Shown here in pieces: positions 33,433-41,992 of a stretch of 55,350 nt of DNA; within the stretch, counting starts at the first letter, position 1, and every line of letters starts with the position of its first letter. The stretch is from a bacterium (GTDB taxonomy: Bacteria > UBA10199 > 2-02-FULL-44-16 > JAAZCA01). The DNA lies in the NCBI GenBank assembly GCA_041648665.1, contig JBAZOP010000010.1, positions 1 through 55,350 on the forward strand. The letters run 5' to 3'. The notes below the pieces were generated by a model that was not told where the DNA came from, did not search any database, and saw only the letters and a program-made list of their open reading frames with translations. The position numbers and the translations under genes are program-made.

Positions 33433-35832
33433 CTAAAGCTTCGCGGCCTTGCGCTCTATTACGTACGCGTCGATGACGTCGCCGACCTTGAGATCGTTGA
33501 AGTTCTCGATCCCTATGCCGCACTCGTAGCCCTCGGCGACCTCCTTCGCGTCGTCCTTGAAGCGCTTGAGCGAGGAGAGTTTGCCCTCGAACACTATCGT
33601 CTGGTCGCGCAGGAGCCTCACAAGGGCGTTGCGCTGAATCTTGCCCTGAACCACGTGGCAGCCCGCTATCGTGCCGACCTTCGTGATCTTGAATACCTCG
33701 CGGACCTCCGCCTGGCCGATGGCCACTTCCTTCTCTTCAGGGGCGAGCAGGCCCTCCATGGCCTTGCGCACCTCGTCGATCATCTCGTAGATGATGCGAT
33801 AGTTGCGCACGTCTATGTTCTCGCGCTCGGCCGCCTGCCTGGCCTTGCTGTCCGGCACGACATTGAAGCCAAGCACCACAGCGTTGGACGCCGAGGCCAA
33901 CATCACGTCGCTCTCCGTGATGCCGCCGACCCCAACATGGATGACATTGAGTTTCACCTGGTCGGTCGAGAGCTTCTGCAGGGAGTCCGCTACCGCCTCC
34001 ACGGAGCCGTGGACGTCCGCCTTGAGGATCACGGGGAGTTCCTTGGGCTCGCCATCGATCATCTGTTTCGAGAGGTCCTCCAGCGAGACGTGCGCCGGCC
34101 GAGCCATCCCGCGCTCGCGATCCTTCTGCCTGCGCTGCTCGGAGACCAGCTTGGCGCTGCGCTCATCCGAGACCGCCACCATCTCGTCGCCGGCGTTCGG
34201 GACTCCGGAGAGTCCGATTATCGCGACCGGTTTGGAGAGCCCGGCCTCCTTGAGCTTCTTTCCCGCCGCGTCGAACATGGCGCGAACCTTGCCCTCGTAG
34301 AGACCGCAGACGACGATGTCGCCCTCCTTGAGAGTGCCCTCTTGAATCAGCACGGTCGCCATCGGGCCACGGCCCTTCTCGAGCCAGGCCTCGACCACCG
34401 ATCCCTTGGCGCGCAGTGTGGGGTCTGCCTTGAGCTCCAGCACCTCGGACTGCAGGAGTATCATGTCGAGCAGCTGGTCCACGCCCTTCTTGGTCTTTGC
34501 CGAGGTGTTGATGCAGATCACGTCGCCGCCCCAATCCTCCGGCACCAGGCCGTGCTCGGTGAGGCTCTGCTTCACGCGGTCCGGCTGAGCCTCCGGTTTG
34601 TCTATCTTGTTGATGGCGACGATGATCGGAACGCCGGCCGCCTTTGCATGTGATATCGCCTCGATGGTCTGCGGCATGATGCCGTCGTCCGCAGCCACCA
34701 CCAGCACCACGATGTCGGTGACCTGAGCTCCTCTGGCGCGCATCTCGGTGAAGGCCTCGTGGCCCGGCGTATCGAGGAACGTGATGCTGCCCTTGGGCAC
34801 GCGCACTTCGTACGCGCCGATGTGCTGAGTGATGCCGCCCGCCTCGCCCTCCGCCACATTGCTCTTTCGTATGACGTCGAGGATCGAGGTCTTTCCATGG
34901 TCGACATGGCCCATCACGGTGACGACCGGCGCGCGCGGCGCGAGGTTCGCAGCCGACGCATGCGCCTCCGGCTCCACCAGTATCTGCTCCTCTTTGAACG
35001 CCGTGTGCTCGACCTTGTATCCGTGCTCTTCCGCGATGAGCGATGCGGTGTCGGGATCAATCTGCTGGTTGACCGTCGCCATGATGCCGAGCGGCATCAG
35101 CCTCTTTATGATTTCGCCGGCCTTGATGCCGAGCGCCTGAGAGAGGGCGGAGACTGAGATGCCGTCCTCGACGCGGATGATCTTCTTTATCGCCTTCGCC
35201 TCTGTGATCTTGGTCTGCTGGAATTCCCTGCGCACCGTGCGTTTTTTCTTCGAGCTCGGCAACGGCTGGAACACGCGGTCGGCGAAGACCGGCGCCGCAG
35301 CCTCTACGCCCTCCGGCAGCGTGCCCACGAACTGCTTGAGCCCGCCCGAACGCTCTATCGCCTCCATCTCGATCTCGGCCCTGCTCTTGCGACGGCGCGG
35401 GCCCTTCTTGAGGCGGTCGCGCCAGGTATCCTTGGCGACCACCACCGCTGGCGCGGTCTCGCCCAGCTTGATGTAGCCGACGACGCCGATCTTTCGCTCC
35501 GCATCCGACGGCGCCGCGAGCTTGGGACCCGCCATGCCTCGGGCCTCAGGCCCGTGCACGGAGGTCGGCCTCGACATCGCAGACTCAGTGGCGGCTTGGG
35601 CGGGCTGCACCGTCGCTTCCTGCGGCTTAGCCGCCTCAATGGGCTCAGGCGCGGGCGCTGCTGCGGCCTCCTCCTCAGCCTGGGCGACAGCCTTTTCTTC
35701 GGCTGCCTTGATCTCCTCGGCGGACGGCGGTTCTACCTTCTTCGCCCTGCGGCGGATGACCGTCGGCTTGACGCGTTTCTCGACGACCTCGGCCTGGACT
35801 TCGATCTGCACTTTTTCGCTCTCAACTGACAT
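33433..35832 (-). CDS. infB: Translation initiation factor IF-2
   Basis: A 799-residue GTPase that brings initiator tRNA to the 30S. An Ala/Glu/Pro-rich N-terminal arm (1-200) precedes the IF2N-like region, then GHVDHGKT (near 311), DTPGHEAFTEMRARGAQVTD, NKIDKPEAQ, two beta-barrels and the fMet-tRNA-binding domain. The N-terminal arm is shorter than in E. coli. Confidence 0.98.
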   Translation of the reverse strand: MSVESEKVQIEVQAEVVEKRVKPTVIRRRAKKVEPPSAEEIKAAEEKAVAQAEEEAAAAPAPEPIEAAKPQEATVQPAQAATESAMSRPTSVHGPEARGMAGPKLAAPSDAERKIGVVGYIKLGETAPAVVVAKDTWRDRLKKGPRRRKSRAEIEMEAIERSGGLKQFVGTLPEGVEAAAPVFADRVFQPLPSSKKKRTVRREFQQTKITEAKAIKKIIRVEDGISVSALSQALGIKAGEIIKRLMPLGIMATVNQQIDPDTASLIAEEHGYKVEHTAFKEEQILVEPEAHASAANLAPRAPVVTVMGHVDHGKTSILDVIRKSNVAEGEAGGITQHIGAYEVRVPKGSITFLDTPGHEAFTEMRARGAQVTDIVVLVVAADDGIMPQTIEAISHAKAAGVPIIVAINKIDKPEAQPDRVKQSLTEHGLVPEDWGGDVICINTSAKTKKGVDQLLDMILLQSEVLELKADPTLRAKGSVVEAWLEKGRGPMATVLIQEGTLKEGDIVVCGLYEGKVRAMFDAAGKKLKEAGLSKPVAIIGLSGVPNAGDEMVAVSDERSAKLVSEQRRQKDRERGMARPAHVSLEDLSKQMIDGEPKELPVILKADVHGSVEAVADSLQKLSTDQVKLNVIHVGVGGITESDVMLASASNAVVLGFNVVPDSKARQAAERENIDVRNYRIIYEMIDEVRKAMEGLLAPEEKEVAIGQAEVREVFKITKVGTIAGCHVVQGKIQRNALVRLLRDQTIVFEGKLSSLKRFKDDAKEVAEGYECGIGIENFNDLKVGDVIDAYVIERKAAKL

Positions 35833-35858
35833 CGGGCTGCTCCCTTGCTCACGGAGTT

Positions 35859-37346
35859 TTAGGACTGCTCCACCTTGGTTTCATCTTCAGACTTGGTTTC
35901 ATCTTCAGAAACTTCAGAAACTTCGCCCTCGCAATTGGCCTCAGCCGGCGCTTCCGCATCCTGCCCCGCCGCTGCTTCAGCCGCTTCCGCCGCTGCTGCG
36001 GCGGCAGCCAGAGCTGCGGCCGCCTCCTCTTCCTTCCGGCGCGCCATCGCCTCCTCTTCCTGCTTTATGATCTCGGTGATCATGTCCTGCGTGGTCCGGC
36101 CGGCGGCCACCGCCTCCTTGGCTTTGGCGTGGATTTTCGTGAGCAACTCAGCGCCCATGCCGGGCACCTGGCTTAAGTCCTCGAACTCAGAGGAGGCTAT
36201 GTCCTCGAAGCTGCGGAAGGAGTGCGAGTAAAAGATCATGGCGGTGCTGTCATCCATCTCCAGCACCTCCGAGAGAACCTTGCGCGCGCGCGACGCCACC
36301 TGCTCTATGCGCGTCTCGCTGTAGACGTCGATATTCCAGCCGGTCAGCTGCGCAGCCAGCCTCACGTTCTGCCCCCTGCGGCCTATCGCCAGAGAGAGCT
36401 GGTCGTCCGGGACCACCACCTCCATCGCGTGCTCCCTGTCGCGTATGATCACCTTCACCACCTCGGCGGGAGCCAGCGCGTTGCAGACGAAGCGCGCGGG
36501 GTCGCTGTCCCACGCGACTATGTCGATCTTTTCGCCCTTGAGCTCTCCGACCACGCTCTGCACGCGCGACCCCTTCATGCCGACGCACGCGCCGACCGGA
36601 TCCACGTCCGAATCGCGCGACGCGACCGCGATCTTGGAGCGCACCCCGGGCTCGCGCGCGGCGACCCTGATATCGACTATGCCCTCGGCGATCTCCGGGA
36701 CCTCCATCGTGAAGAGGTTGATGAGCAGGCCGATGTTCTTTCTGGAGAGGACTATCGGGGGGCCTTTGCCGTCCTTGTCTATCCTGAGGAAGAATCCCTG
36801 GAGGCGCTCGCCCGCGCGATAGCTCTCGGAAGGCACCTGCTCCTGTTTCGGCACCACGGCCTCGGTGCGGCCGAGGTCCACCGTCATATCGCCCTTCTCA
36901 AAGCGGCGCACGATGCCGGTGATCAGCTCGCCCAGCCTCCCCTTGAACTCCTCGAATATTATGTTCCGCTCCGCCTCGCGCACCTTCTGTATGATCACCT
37001 GTTTGGCGGTCTGCGCCGCTATGCGACCGAAGACCGAAGGATCCATCTTCACGCCTATGCTGTCGCCCTCCTGCGCATCAGGATCAAGCTCGCGGGCCTC
37101 AGCCAAGGTCATCTCGGTGTTGGGGTCATTGACCGCGGAGGCGGCGGTCTTGAACTGGAAGAGTTCGATCTCGCCGTTCTCGTCGTTGAAGTGCGCCTCG
37201 AGCTCACCCAGGTGCCCCCACTTCCTCCGCGCGGCCGTGAGGAAGGCCGTCTCTATGGCCTCGATGATCATCTCGCGCGGGATGCCTTTGTCCTTGCTCA
37301 CCTGGTCGAGCACCCGGTTCAAATCCTGAAACATTCCTGTTCCCAT
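35859..37346 (-). CDS. nusA: Transcription termination/antitermination factor NusA
   Basis: A 495-residue RNA polymerase-binding protein. An N-terminal domain (1-130), S1 domain (about 135-200), KH1 and KH2 (AIGRRGQNVRLAAQLTGW) are followed by a helix-hairpin-helix-like segment and a low-complexity Ala/Glu tail ending SEDETKSEDETK. GGAGG precedes the ATG at 37346. It sits between rimP and infB. Confidence 0.98.
   Translation of the reverse strand: MGTGMFQDLNRVLDQVSKDKGIPREMIIEAIETAFLTAARRKWGHLGELEAHFNDENGEIELFQFKTAASAVNDPNTEMTLAEARELDPDAQEGDSIGVKMDPSVFGRIAAQTAKQVIIQKVREAERNIIFEEFKGRLGELITGIVRRFEKGDMTVDLGRTEAVVPKQEQVPSESYRAGERLQGFFLRIDKDGKGPPIVLSRKNIGLLINLFTMEVPEIAEGIVDIRVAAREPGVRSKIAVASRDSDVDPVGACVGMKGSRVQSVVGELKGEKIDIVAWDSDPARFVCNALAPAEVVKVIIRDREHAMEVVVPDDQLSLAIGRRGQNVRLAAQLTGWNIDVYSETRIEQVASRARKVLSEVLEMDDSTAMIFYSHSFRSFEDIASSEFEDLSQVPGMGAELLTKIHAKAKEAVAAGRTTQDMITEIIKQEEEAMARRKEEEAAAALAAAAAAAEAAEAAAGQDAEAPAEANCEGEVSEVSEDETKSEDETKVEQS
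35874..35909 (-). repeat. 18-bp tandem duplication in the nusA 3' end
   Basis: Two identical adjacent 18-bp units encode SEDETK twice in the acidic tail of NusA, beside a 9-bp echo. It is a slippage-type repeat in a disordered region. Confidence 0.9.
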
Positions 37347-37389
37347 TGCCGCTTCCTCCTCAAATGGTCCCTATTATGTGTTCACGGCG

Positions 37390-37893
37390 TCAGCCTGAGA
37401 TCCTGCGCTCGCCTTTGCCGGGCATTATTTCCTCAGGATCGAGCTTCGCCTTCCCTATCTTTTCCATGGGCACCAGGAATTTGGTGCCGTCTATCGATAT
37501 GGCCACAGAGCCCTGCTCGAACCCTGCGATGATCCCCCTGAAGTTGCTCCTGCCATCTACGGGTTCGAGCGTCTTTATCCTAGCCCTCTGGCCCACGTAC
37601 TTCTCAAAATCCCCCCTGCTCCTCAACGGCCTGAATATGCCGGGCGAGGAGACCTCGAGGTTGTAGCTCACCGGTATGAAATCCTCCACCAGGATGATGT
37701 CCTCGATGCCGTGAGAGGCCCTGACGCAGTCTGCGATCGTGACCCCGCCATCCTTCTCTATATAGATCCTGAGGAGCCAACGGCCCTCCTCAAAGCAGAA
37801 TTCGCTGGCCACAATGCCATAGCCCAGGTTGGCCAGTATCGGGGTGGCCAACTCCTCTGCCCTGTGCTCAATTGCCTTCGCGTCTATTGACAT
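37390..37893 (-). CDS. rimP: Ribosome maturation factor RimP
   Basis: A 167-residue 30S-assembly factor with GYGIVASEFCFEEGRWLLRI in its N-domain and NLEVSSPGIFRPLRSRGDFE at the domain junction. The ATG at 37893 is chosen because upstream in-frame codons run through a terminator-like hairpin. It is the first gene of the nusA-infB operon, as is typical. Confidence 0.95.
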   Translation of the reverse strand: MSIDAKAIEHRAEELATPILANLGYGIVASEFCFEEGRWLLRIYIEKDGGVTIADCVRASHGIEDIILVEDFIPVSYNLEVSSPGIFRPLRSRGDFEKYVGQRARIKTLEPVDGRSNFRGIIAGFEQGSVAISIDGTKFLVPMEKIGKAKLDPEEIMPGKGERRISG

Positions 37894-37901
37894 CGTTTTG
37901 G

Positions 37902-37930
37902 ATAAAAAAAATGGGTCCCTGCGGGCCCAT
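37902..37930 (-). terminator. Terminator-like hairpin in the rimP leader
   Basis: On the minus strand ATGGGCCCGCAGGGACCCAT forms a hairpin followed directly by eight T residues, ending about 9 nt before the rimP start. It lies downstream of the apparent promoter, so it would act as an attenuator in the operon leader. Confidence 0.6.
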
Positions 37931-37965
37931 TTCGCGTAAAACTCACATGAGCTGACAACGGCGCG

Positions 37966-37993
37966 ACTATATACAAACAGCATTGGTGCGCAA
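37966..37993 (-). promoter_or_regulatory. Probable sigma-70 promoter for rimP-nusA-infB
   Basis: TTGCGC (37993-37988) and TATAGT (37971-37966) are spaced by 16 bp on the minus strand, about 70 bp before rimP. Confidence 0.5.
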
Positions 37994-37999
37994 GGTTAT

Positions 38000-38180
38000 T
38001 TGAGAAAATATTTTAATTTTTCCTGCACTTAGAAATAATAGGAAAAACAATTTAAAGTATCACAATAGATTAAATGTCTAATTAATTAATTTATCGTAAT
38101 TATTTCGCAAATAAAAAGAGCGGAATGAAAATTCTATTATATGATATGTATTATATACTCTAATATATTTTAAATAATAC
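38000..38180. other. AT-rich intergenic island
   Basis: About 180 bp of strongly AT-rich sequence (runs such as TTAATTAATTTATCG and TATTATATACTC) between the housekeeping operon and the lamin-tail lipoprotein gene. No ORF, tRNA or clear hairpin was seen. It marks the boundary to the accessory region and could bind nucleoid proteins such as IHF. Confidence 0.6.
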
Positions 38181-38182
38181 CA

Positions 38183-39235
38183 TCAGGGAATCCCAGGCGA
38201 CGGGATATCCATGGGTTGAAAGTCGAGCTGGTTCTCCCCAGTATCCACCCCTCCTGACCGCGAAAGGCTGATGCCCGACGCAACGTCCATGGCAGCCCCT
38301 CCCTCATGGCAGGCAAGGCCGTTCGTCGCCAAAGACACGAGGGGTGAACCGTAGCCCAGGGAATCGAGAAGGAGGCCCTCTGCATCAAGGAGCTGGATGC
38401 AGTCAGGGCCGTTCTGCGGATCGAAGTTGAGCACGAGCTCTGCACCCTCCACGTTGCTCACGCCCGGCTCGCCGGTCTTTGCGTCGGCGATGAGGTATAT
38501 GCCGTCATCCCCGACCAGGGCACCCTCCGGCAACTCTATGGTGTCGCTGATCGCGCCATCTTCGCCGTTTATGAACAGAATCTTATAGTCCGAGATATCG
38601 CCGCCTGATTCGCCCAAGAGCTCCACAAATACGTCCCCGTTGGTGTCGGAACCGATCGCGTCGTACATGACCTCGTTGATCATAAGAAAGCTCGGTCTCA
38701 CGCGCTCTATCGATTCCCCTCCATCGCCGCCCGCCCCTGTCGACGCCGAGCTCTCGGATCCATCGACGCCGCTTACCTTGAAGGCGCTCACAAAGGGGGC
38801 GGGAGAGCTCCCCGCGCTCTGGTTCAGCGGCAGCCCCTCCACGCTCTGTATCGCAGTGCTGGCTATGATGAGATATCCTGCGCCGGGCTCATATCCCAGG
38901 GCAGGTCGGAAGACAGCCACCCTGCCCTCGCCCGCGAACTCGTACACGCCCTCCGCGCCCTCGATATCCTTGTCCATGAGCTCGTCCACGACTTCAGCGG
39001 CATCCTTTCCCTCGTCCTTGACTATTGCGAGGGTGAACGGACCGACCGTGTCAGGGGCCACAGGCCGCGAGAACTCCACGGCCACTGCGGCGCGCTCCGC
39101 GGCCATGGAGCCGTCGACCGGCTCCACAGAGACGACGTAGGGCTGGAGAGAGAGGAGCGATTCATACGAGCCAGCGCCCGGCATCCCGCAACCCGCTGCA
39201 ACAAGACAGATAATCAGCGCATGCGATATCCTCAT
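38183..39235 (-). CDS. Lipoprotein with Ig-like and lamin-tail domains
   Basis: A 350-residue secreted protein. The signal peptide MRISHALIICLVAAGC ends in a good lipobox (Cys16). Residues about 32-135 look like a bacterial Ig-like (SbsA/Big_5) domain (VVSVEPVDGSMAAERAAVAV). From about 200, INEVMYDAIGSDTNGDVFVE through QPMDIPSPG is a lamin-tail domain. In bacteria such domains occur on surface proteins and are known fused to extracellular metallo-beta-lactamase-fold or nuclease domains. Here a separate MBL-fold lipoprotein is encoded divergently nearby. The start overlaps the upstream stop (ATGA), so translation is coupled. Confidence 0.75.
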   Translation of the reverse strand: MRISHALIICLVAAGCGMPGAGSYESLLSLQPYVVSVEPVDGSMAAERAAVAVEFSRPVAPDTVGPFTLAIVKDEGKDAAEVVDELMDKDIEGAEGVYEFAGEGRVAVFRPALGYEPGAGYLIIASTAIQSVEGLPLNQSAGSSPAPFVSAFKVSGVDGSESSASTGAGGDGGESIERVRPSFLMINEVMYDAIGSDTNGDVFVELLGESGGDISDYKILFINGEDGAISDTIELPEGALVGDDGIYLIADAKTGEPGVSNVEGAELVLNFDPQNGPDCIQLLDAEGLLLDSLGYGSPLVSLATNGLACHEGGAAMDVASGISLSRSGGVDTGENQLDFQPMDIPSPGIP

Positions 39236-39879
39236 GAGTCCTCCCTGCAGGGCTCGCCCTGGACCGCGTTCATGAACCAGCCGCCCGTCTGCCCGTCGAG
39301 CGCGGCCGCCGCCTCCTCGCACGCAACCTTGCGCAGAAATATCTTGTGCTCCACCACAGACGGGTCCTTTGCCACAGCCTTCATCCGCGCAAGGAGCACG
39401 GCCTCTTTCCGAAATTCCGCGATCGAGTAGTAGCGCTTGGCCACGTCGTCGATTATCGCGTTCCGAAACCCCACCACCCTCCTTGCCTCCGCAGAAGCAG
39501 CGAGTTCCTTGGCGGAAAAGACCGCCTCGCCAAATTCCCAGACAGCGCGGACGCCCACGTTGTTGTCGCGGGTGCCCACGCTCGAATAGCTCCCGTCCTC
39601 AGGACCCACGACCACGCCGCTGGCGCCCACGTAGACGTTGTCGTTTATGTCGATGTTGATGTTGTTTTTGAACCTGTAGCCATAGTCGATCTGGACCTTG
39701 GGCACCAAGGCCGCCCTCCTCGCCTTGCGCTGCCAGCCTCGGGCCTCGCTCACGTCTATCTGCGCGTGCTCGATGGCGACTCTCTGCACCTCATGCACAG
39801 GGGGAAGGACCGGCGCATTGACCGCAGGCTTGGCGAGGACCATGGCGAGAACAGCTGTGATTAGCGCGATGGGATGCAC
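39232..39879 (-). CDS. Small TolC-like / outer-membrane-barrel-type protein
   Basis: A 215-residue protein from a GTG at 39879. An N-terminal hydrophobic stretch (IALITAVLAMVLA, cleavage near AVNA) suggests export. The pattern of helices flanking amphipathic strands (RAALVPKVQIDYGYRF, then GVRAVWEFGE, then a long helix with IIDDVAKRYYSIAE) resembles one half of a TolC-type channel subunit. The length is half that of TolC. The ribosome-binding site is weak and the start is uncertain: longer in-frame extensions are open to 40050 but lack signal features. It is coupled to the lamin-tail lipoprotein gene. Confidence 0.5.
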   Translation of the reverse strand: MHPIALITAVLAMVLAKPAVNAPVLPPVHEVQRVAIEHAQIDVSEARGWQRKARRAALVPKVQIDYGYRFKNNINIDINDNVYVGASGVVVGPEDGSYSSVGTRDNNVGVRAVWEFGEAVFSAKELAASAEARRVVGFRNAIIDDVAKRYYSIAEFRKEAVLLARMKAVAKDPSVVEHKIFLRKVACEEAAAALDGQTGGWFMNAVQGEPCREDS

Positions 39880-39943
39880 GCGGCCTGATAAAGCATTTTC
39901 CGTGCCAAAAATTTCCCTTTCATAATGCGGCTCTCTTGACGAG

Positions 39944-39968
39944 GGGGTGCACAGAATCGCTGCACCCC
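39944..39968. repeat. Hairpin in the divergent TolC-like / MBL region
   Basis: GGGGTGCA and TGCACCCC are perfect arms around a 9-nt loop, midway between two divergent genes. No T-run follows on either strand, so it is more likely a protein site or leader structure than a terminator. Confidence 0.5.
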
Positions 39969-40053
39969 TGCACAGTTTTCGGCAGGCAAAAAAAATCAAC
40001 GCGCGACTTTGCAGGGATTTTTCCTGGCACGCCCGATGCATCACAGCCACAGC

Positions 40054-41052
40054 ATGCGCAACGCTTCGATCGTCCTGATGATCGCCATATTCATGGGCTG
40101 CGGCCCTGTCTCAGGCCTTGAACGCGGCAGGGATAACCCTGCAGCAGGAACGGCCGCCGGATCCCGGGAAGCCGATGCCCTGCTCTCGATCACGGCAATA
40201 GACGTGGGCCAGGGCGACGCGATCCTGATCAGGACCCCATCCGGCGAGGCGATGCTCGTGGACGCAGGCCCCGCAGGCGCCGGCCGCCTCTCAGTGCTCC
40301 CCCTGATCATCGAGAGGGGCATCGACGAGCTCACAGCGATCGTAATCACGCATTACCACGCAGACCACATGGCCGGCCTTTCCGAGATCGCAAGCGGAGC
40401 CGACGGAGCGCCGGGGACCCCCGACGACATCAGGATAGGAGCTATATATGAGAGAAAAGAACCGGGCGACGAAGGATCTGATCCTCTTGCGGATTATGGG
40501 CCCCTCCCCGACTGTCCCAGGCAGGCCGTTCATGCCGGCGACCGCATTGAGCTTGGGGATGTCGCTCTGGAGGTTGTGGCTGCAAATGCGCTGTTCGCGG
40601 ACGGAACAGAGATCGACCCGGGAGACCCTGCGGACGAAAACGCAATGGGTGTGGCGCTGATGCTCTCTTACGAGGGATTCAAGATGCTACTTGAGGCAGA
40701 TATCACCGGAGGCGGAGGCGAGCCGCCGTACGACACGCCCGACGTCGAGACTCCGCTCGCCGCGCTCGCAGGCGACATCGATGTGCTCAAGGTCGCGCAC
40801 CACGGCAGCAAAACAGCCACGAACCAGGCCTTCCTCGACGCAGTGACGCCGGAGATCGCGATCATCTCCGTGGGCGACGGGAACGACTACGGCCATCCGC
40901 ACGCATCCGTGATCGAGCGGCTGATCGAGTCGGGCGCTGTGGTCTATCAAACCGAACGCGGCTGGCTGGATATCGAAGGCCCGATCGTCGCAGGCAGCGA
41001 CGTGACGATAGAGGTGGACGGGGATGGGGGGTACAGGGTGATTCTAGAGTGA
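40054..41052 (+). CDS. Lipoprotein with ComEC-type metallo-beta-lactamase fold
   Basis: A 332-residue predicted lipoprotein (MRNASIVLMIAIFMGC, Cys16). The rest is one MBL-fold hydrolase domain with THYHADH (His100, His102, Asp104, His105), KVAHHGSKTATN and GHPHASVIERL near the C-terminus, the pattern of the ComEC/Rec2 competence hydrolase domain. ComEC-type domains are thought to process nucleic acid or nucleotides outside the cytoplasm. No ribosome-binding site is obvious; an ATG at 40036 would add six residues. Being beside a lamin-tail lipoprotein suggests a surface nuclease-like role. Confidence 0.8.
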   Translation: MRNASIVLMIAIFMGCGPVSGLERGRDNPAAGTAAGSREADALLSITAIDVGQGDAILIRTPSGEAMLVDAGPAGAGRLSVLPLIIERGIDELTAIVITHYHADHMAGLSEIASGADGAPGTPDDIRIGAIYERKEPGDEGSDPLADYGPLPDCPRQAVHAGDRIELGDVALEVVAANALFADGTEIDPGDPADENAMGVALMLSYEGFKMLLEADITGGGGEPPYDTPDVETPLAALAGDIDVLKVAHHGSKTATNQAFLDAVTPEIAIISVGDGNDYGHPHASVIERLIESGAVVYQTERGWLDIEGPIVAGSDVTIEVDGDGGYRVILE

Positions 41053-41064
41053 ATGCGACACAAA

Positions 41065-41164
41065 TATAGTCGCAACTTTATATCTTTTTAAAACAATTAT
41101 TTATATGACTTTTAATAGTAAAATAATGCCAATTTTGTTGAAAATATGGCTATTTGCGACTATA
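41065..41164. repeat. 11-bp inverted repeat before the STAS-GHKL gene
   Basis: TATAGTCGCAA (41065-41075) and TTGCGACTATA (41154-41164) are perfect inverted copies 78 bp apart in an AT-rich leader. A further partial copy, GTCGCAA, lies at 41171 beside the start codon. These could be operators for a dimeric regulator. Confidence 0.55.
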
Positions 41165-41176
41165 CTTAGGGTCGCA

Positions 41177-41992
41177 ATGAGAATAAACCTTCCAAATCAT
41201 ATAGATGACGGCAGGCTCGATTGGGCCCTGGACCTCCTGGAAAGTTCGAGGTCTGCAAAAAAGAAATACCTGCGCCTGAACTGGAAGGATGTGAAATCCA
41301 TATCTCCCGCAGGCATGGCGATCCTCTGTTGTCTCTTCGACGCCTTCATCGAACAGAGCAATCGCATAGACTGCCTTTTCGTGCCCAAGCACTTAAGAGA
41401 AATTCCGGTCATTCGAAACATGATCAGAATCAGCGAATTCTCAACCCTCCCCCCTCCTGAGGCGAACTCTTTCGAGGACGCCTCAATGATCCTGCGTGGC
41501 CGCACGTCACTCGACCCCCTCTTCGCAGAACGGTTTCGAGAGAAATTTGCAAAGGTCGCAGGCGACGAGTTGTCTTACGACTGCACCCTGATCCTCAATG
41601 AGCTCATGCAGAACACGGTCGATCATTCGACTGCGGAGCGCTACTACGTCTATTCAGGGATCTGGGAGAACGAGTTCCACGCCGGCGTACTCGACATGGG
41701 CATCAGCATTCCAGCGAAGATGCAGCAGCGCTACGACCGCGCAAGCGACCTCGAATACCTGGAACTCGCACTCGAGGAGGGGATCACCACAAGGCGCAGG
41801 CGGAGCGGCGGGGTCGGACTCGCCTATTTCTTCCATTTTTTGAAGCGTCATGAGGGGAAACTCACGATCATGAGCCGCGGCGCGCAGGTGCGCAGGTATT
41901 TCAAAACCCGCCGCACGCAGCGCGGGAAGACAAAGTTCGCGCTGCGCGGGACCTGGTGCTTCGCCCGGTTCTCCCTCAAGGGGGGCAGATGA
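41177..41992 (+). CDS. STAS-like / GHKL ATPase fusion
   Basis: A 271-residue protein. Residues about 30-90 (YLRLNWKDVKSISPAGMAI, LFVPKHLREIPVIRN) resemble a STAS fold. Residues about 130-265 are a GHKL (histidine-kinase-type) ATPase: N-box LNELMQNTVDH (Glu142, Asn146), DMGISIP (Asp174) and SGGVGL (210-215). There is no phosphoacceptor His domain, as in anti-sigma kinases such as SpoIIAB/RsbW. The ATG at 41177 is preferred (AGGG upstream, domain start). An upstream ATG at 41105 would run through the inverted repeat. The stop overlaps the next start (ATGA). Confidence 0.75.
   Translation: MRINLPNHIDDGRLDWALDLLESSRSAKKKYLRLNWKDVKSISPAGMAILCCLFDAFIEQSNRIDCLFVPKHLREIPVIRNMIRISEFSTLPPPEANSFEDASMILRGRTSLDPLFAERFREKFAKVAGDELSYDCTLILNELMQNTVDHSTAERYYVYSGIWENEFHAGVLDMGISIPAKMQQRYDRASDLEYLELALEEGITTRRRRSGGVGLAYFFHFLKRHEGKLTIMSRGAQVRRYFKTRRTQRGKTKFALRGTWCFARFSLKGGR

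Noticed and set aside
33244..34653. Long plus-strand frame opposite rbfA and infB
   Set aside because: Antisense shadow. The conserved IF-2 GTPase motifs fix the minus strand as coding.
39892..39907. TGGCACG-N4-ATGCT on the minus strand, a second sigma-54-like element
   Set aside because: The GG-N10-GC geometry is right, but transcription would start within a few bases of the GTG chosen for the TolC-like gene. With only one -12 mismatch it is worth remembering, but the start codon placement does not support it.
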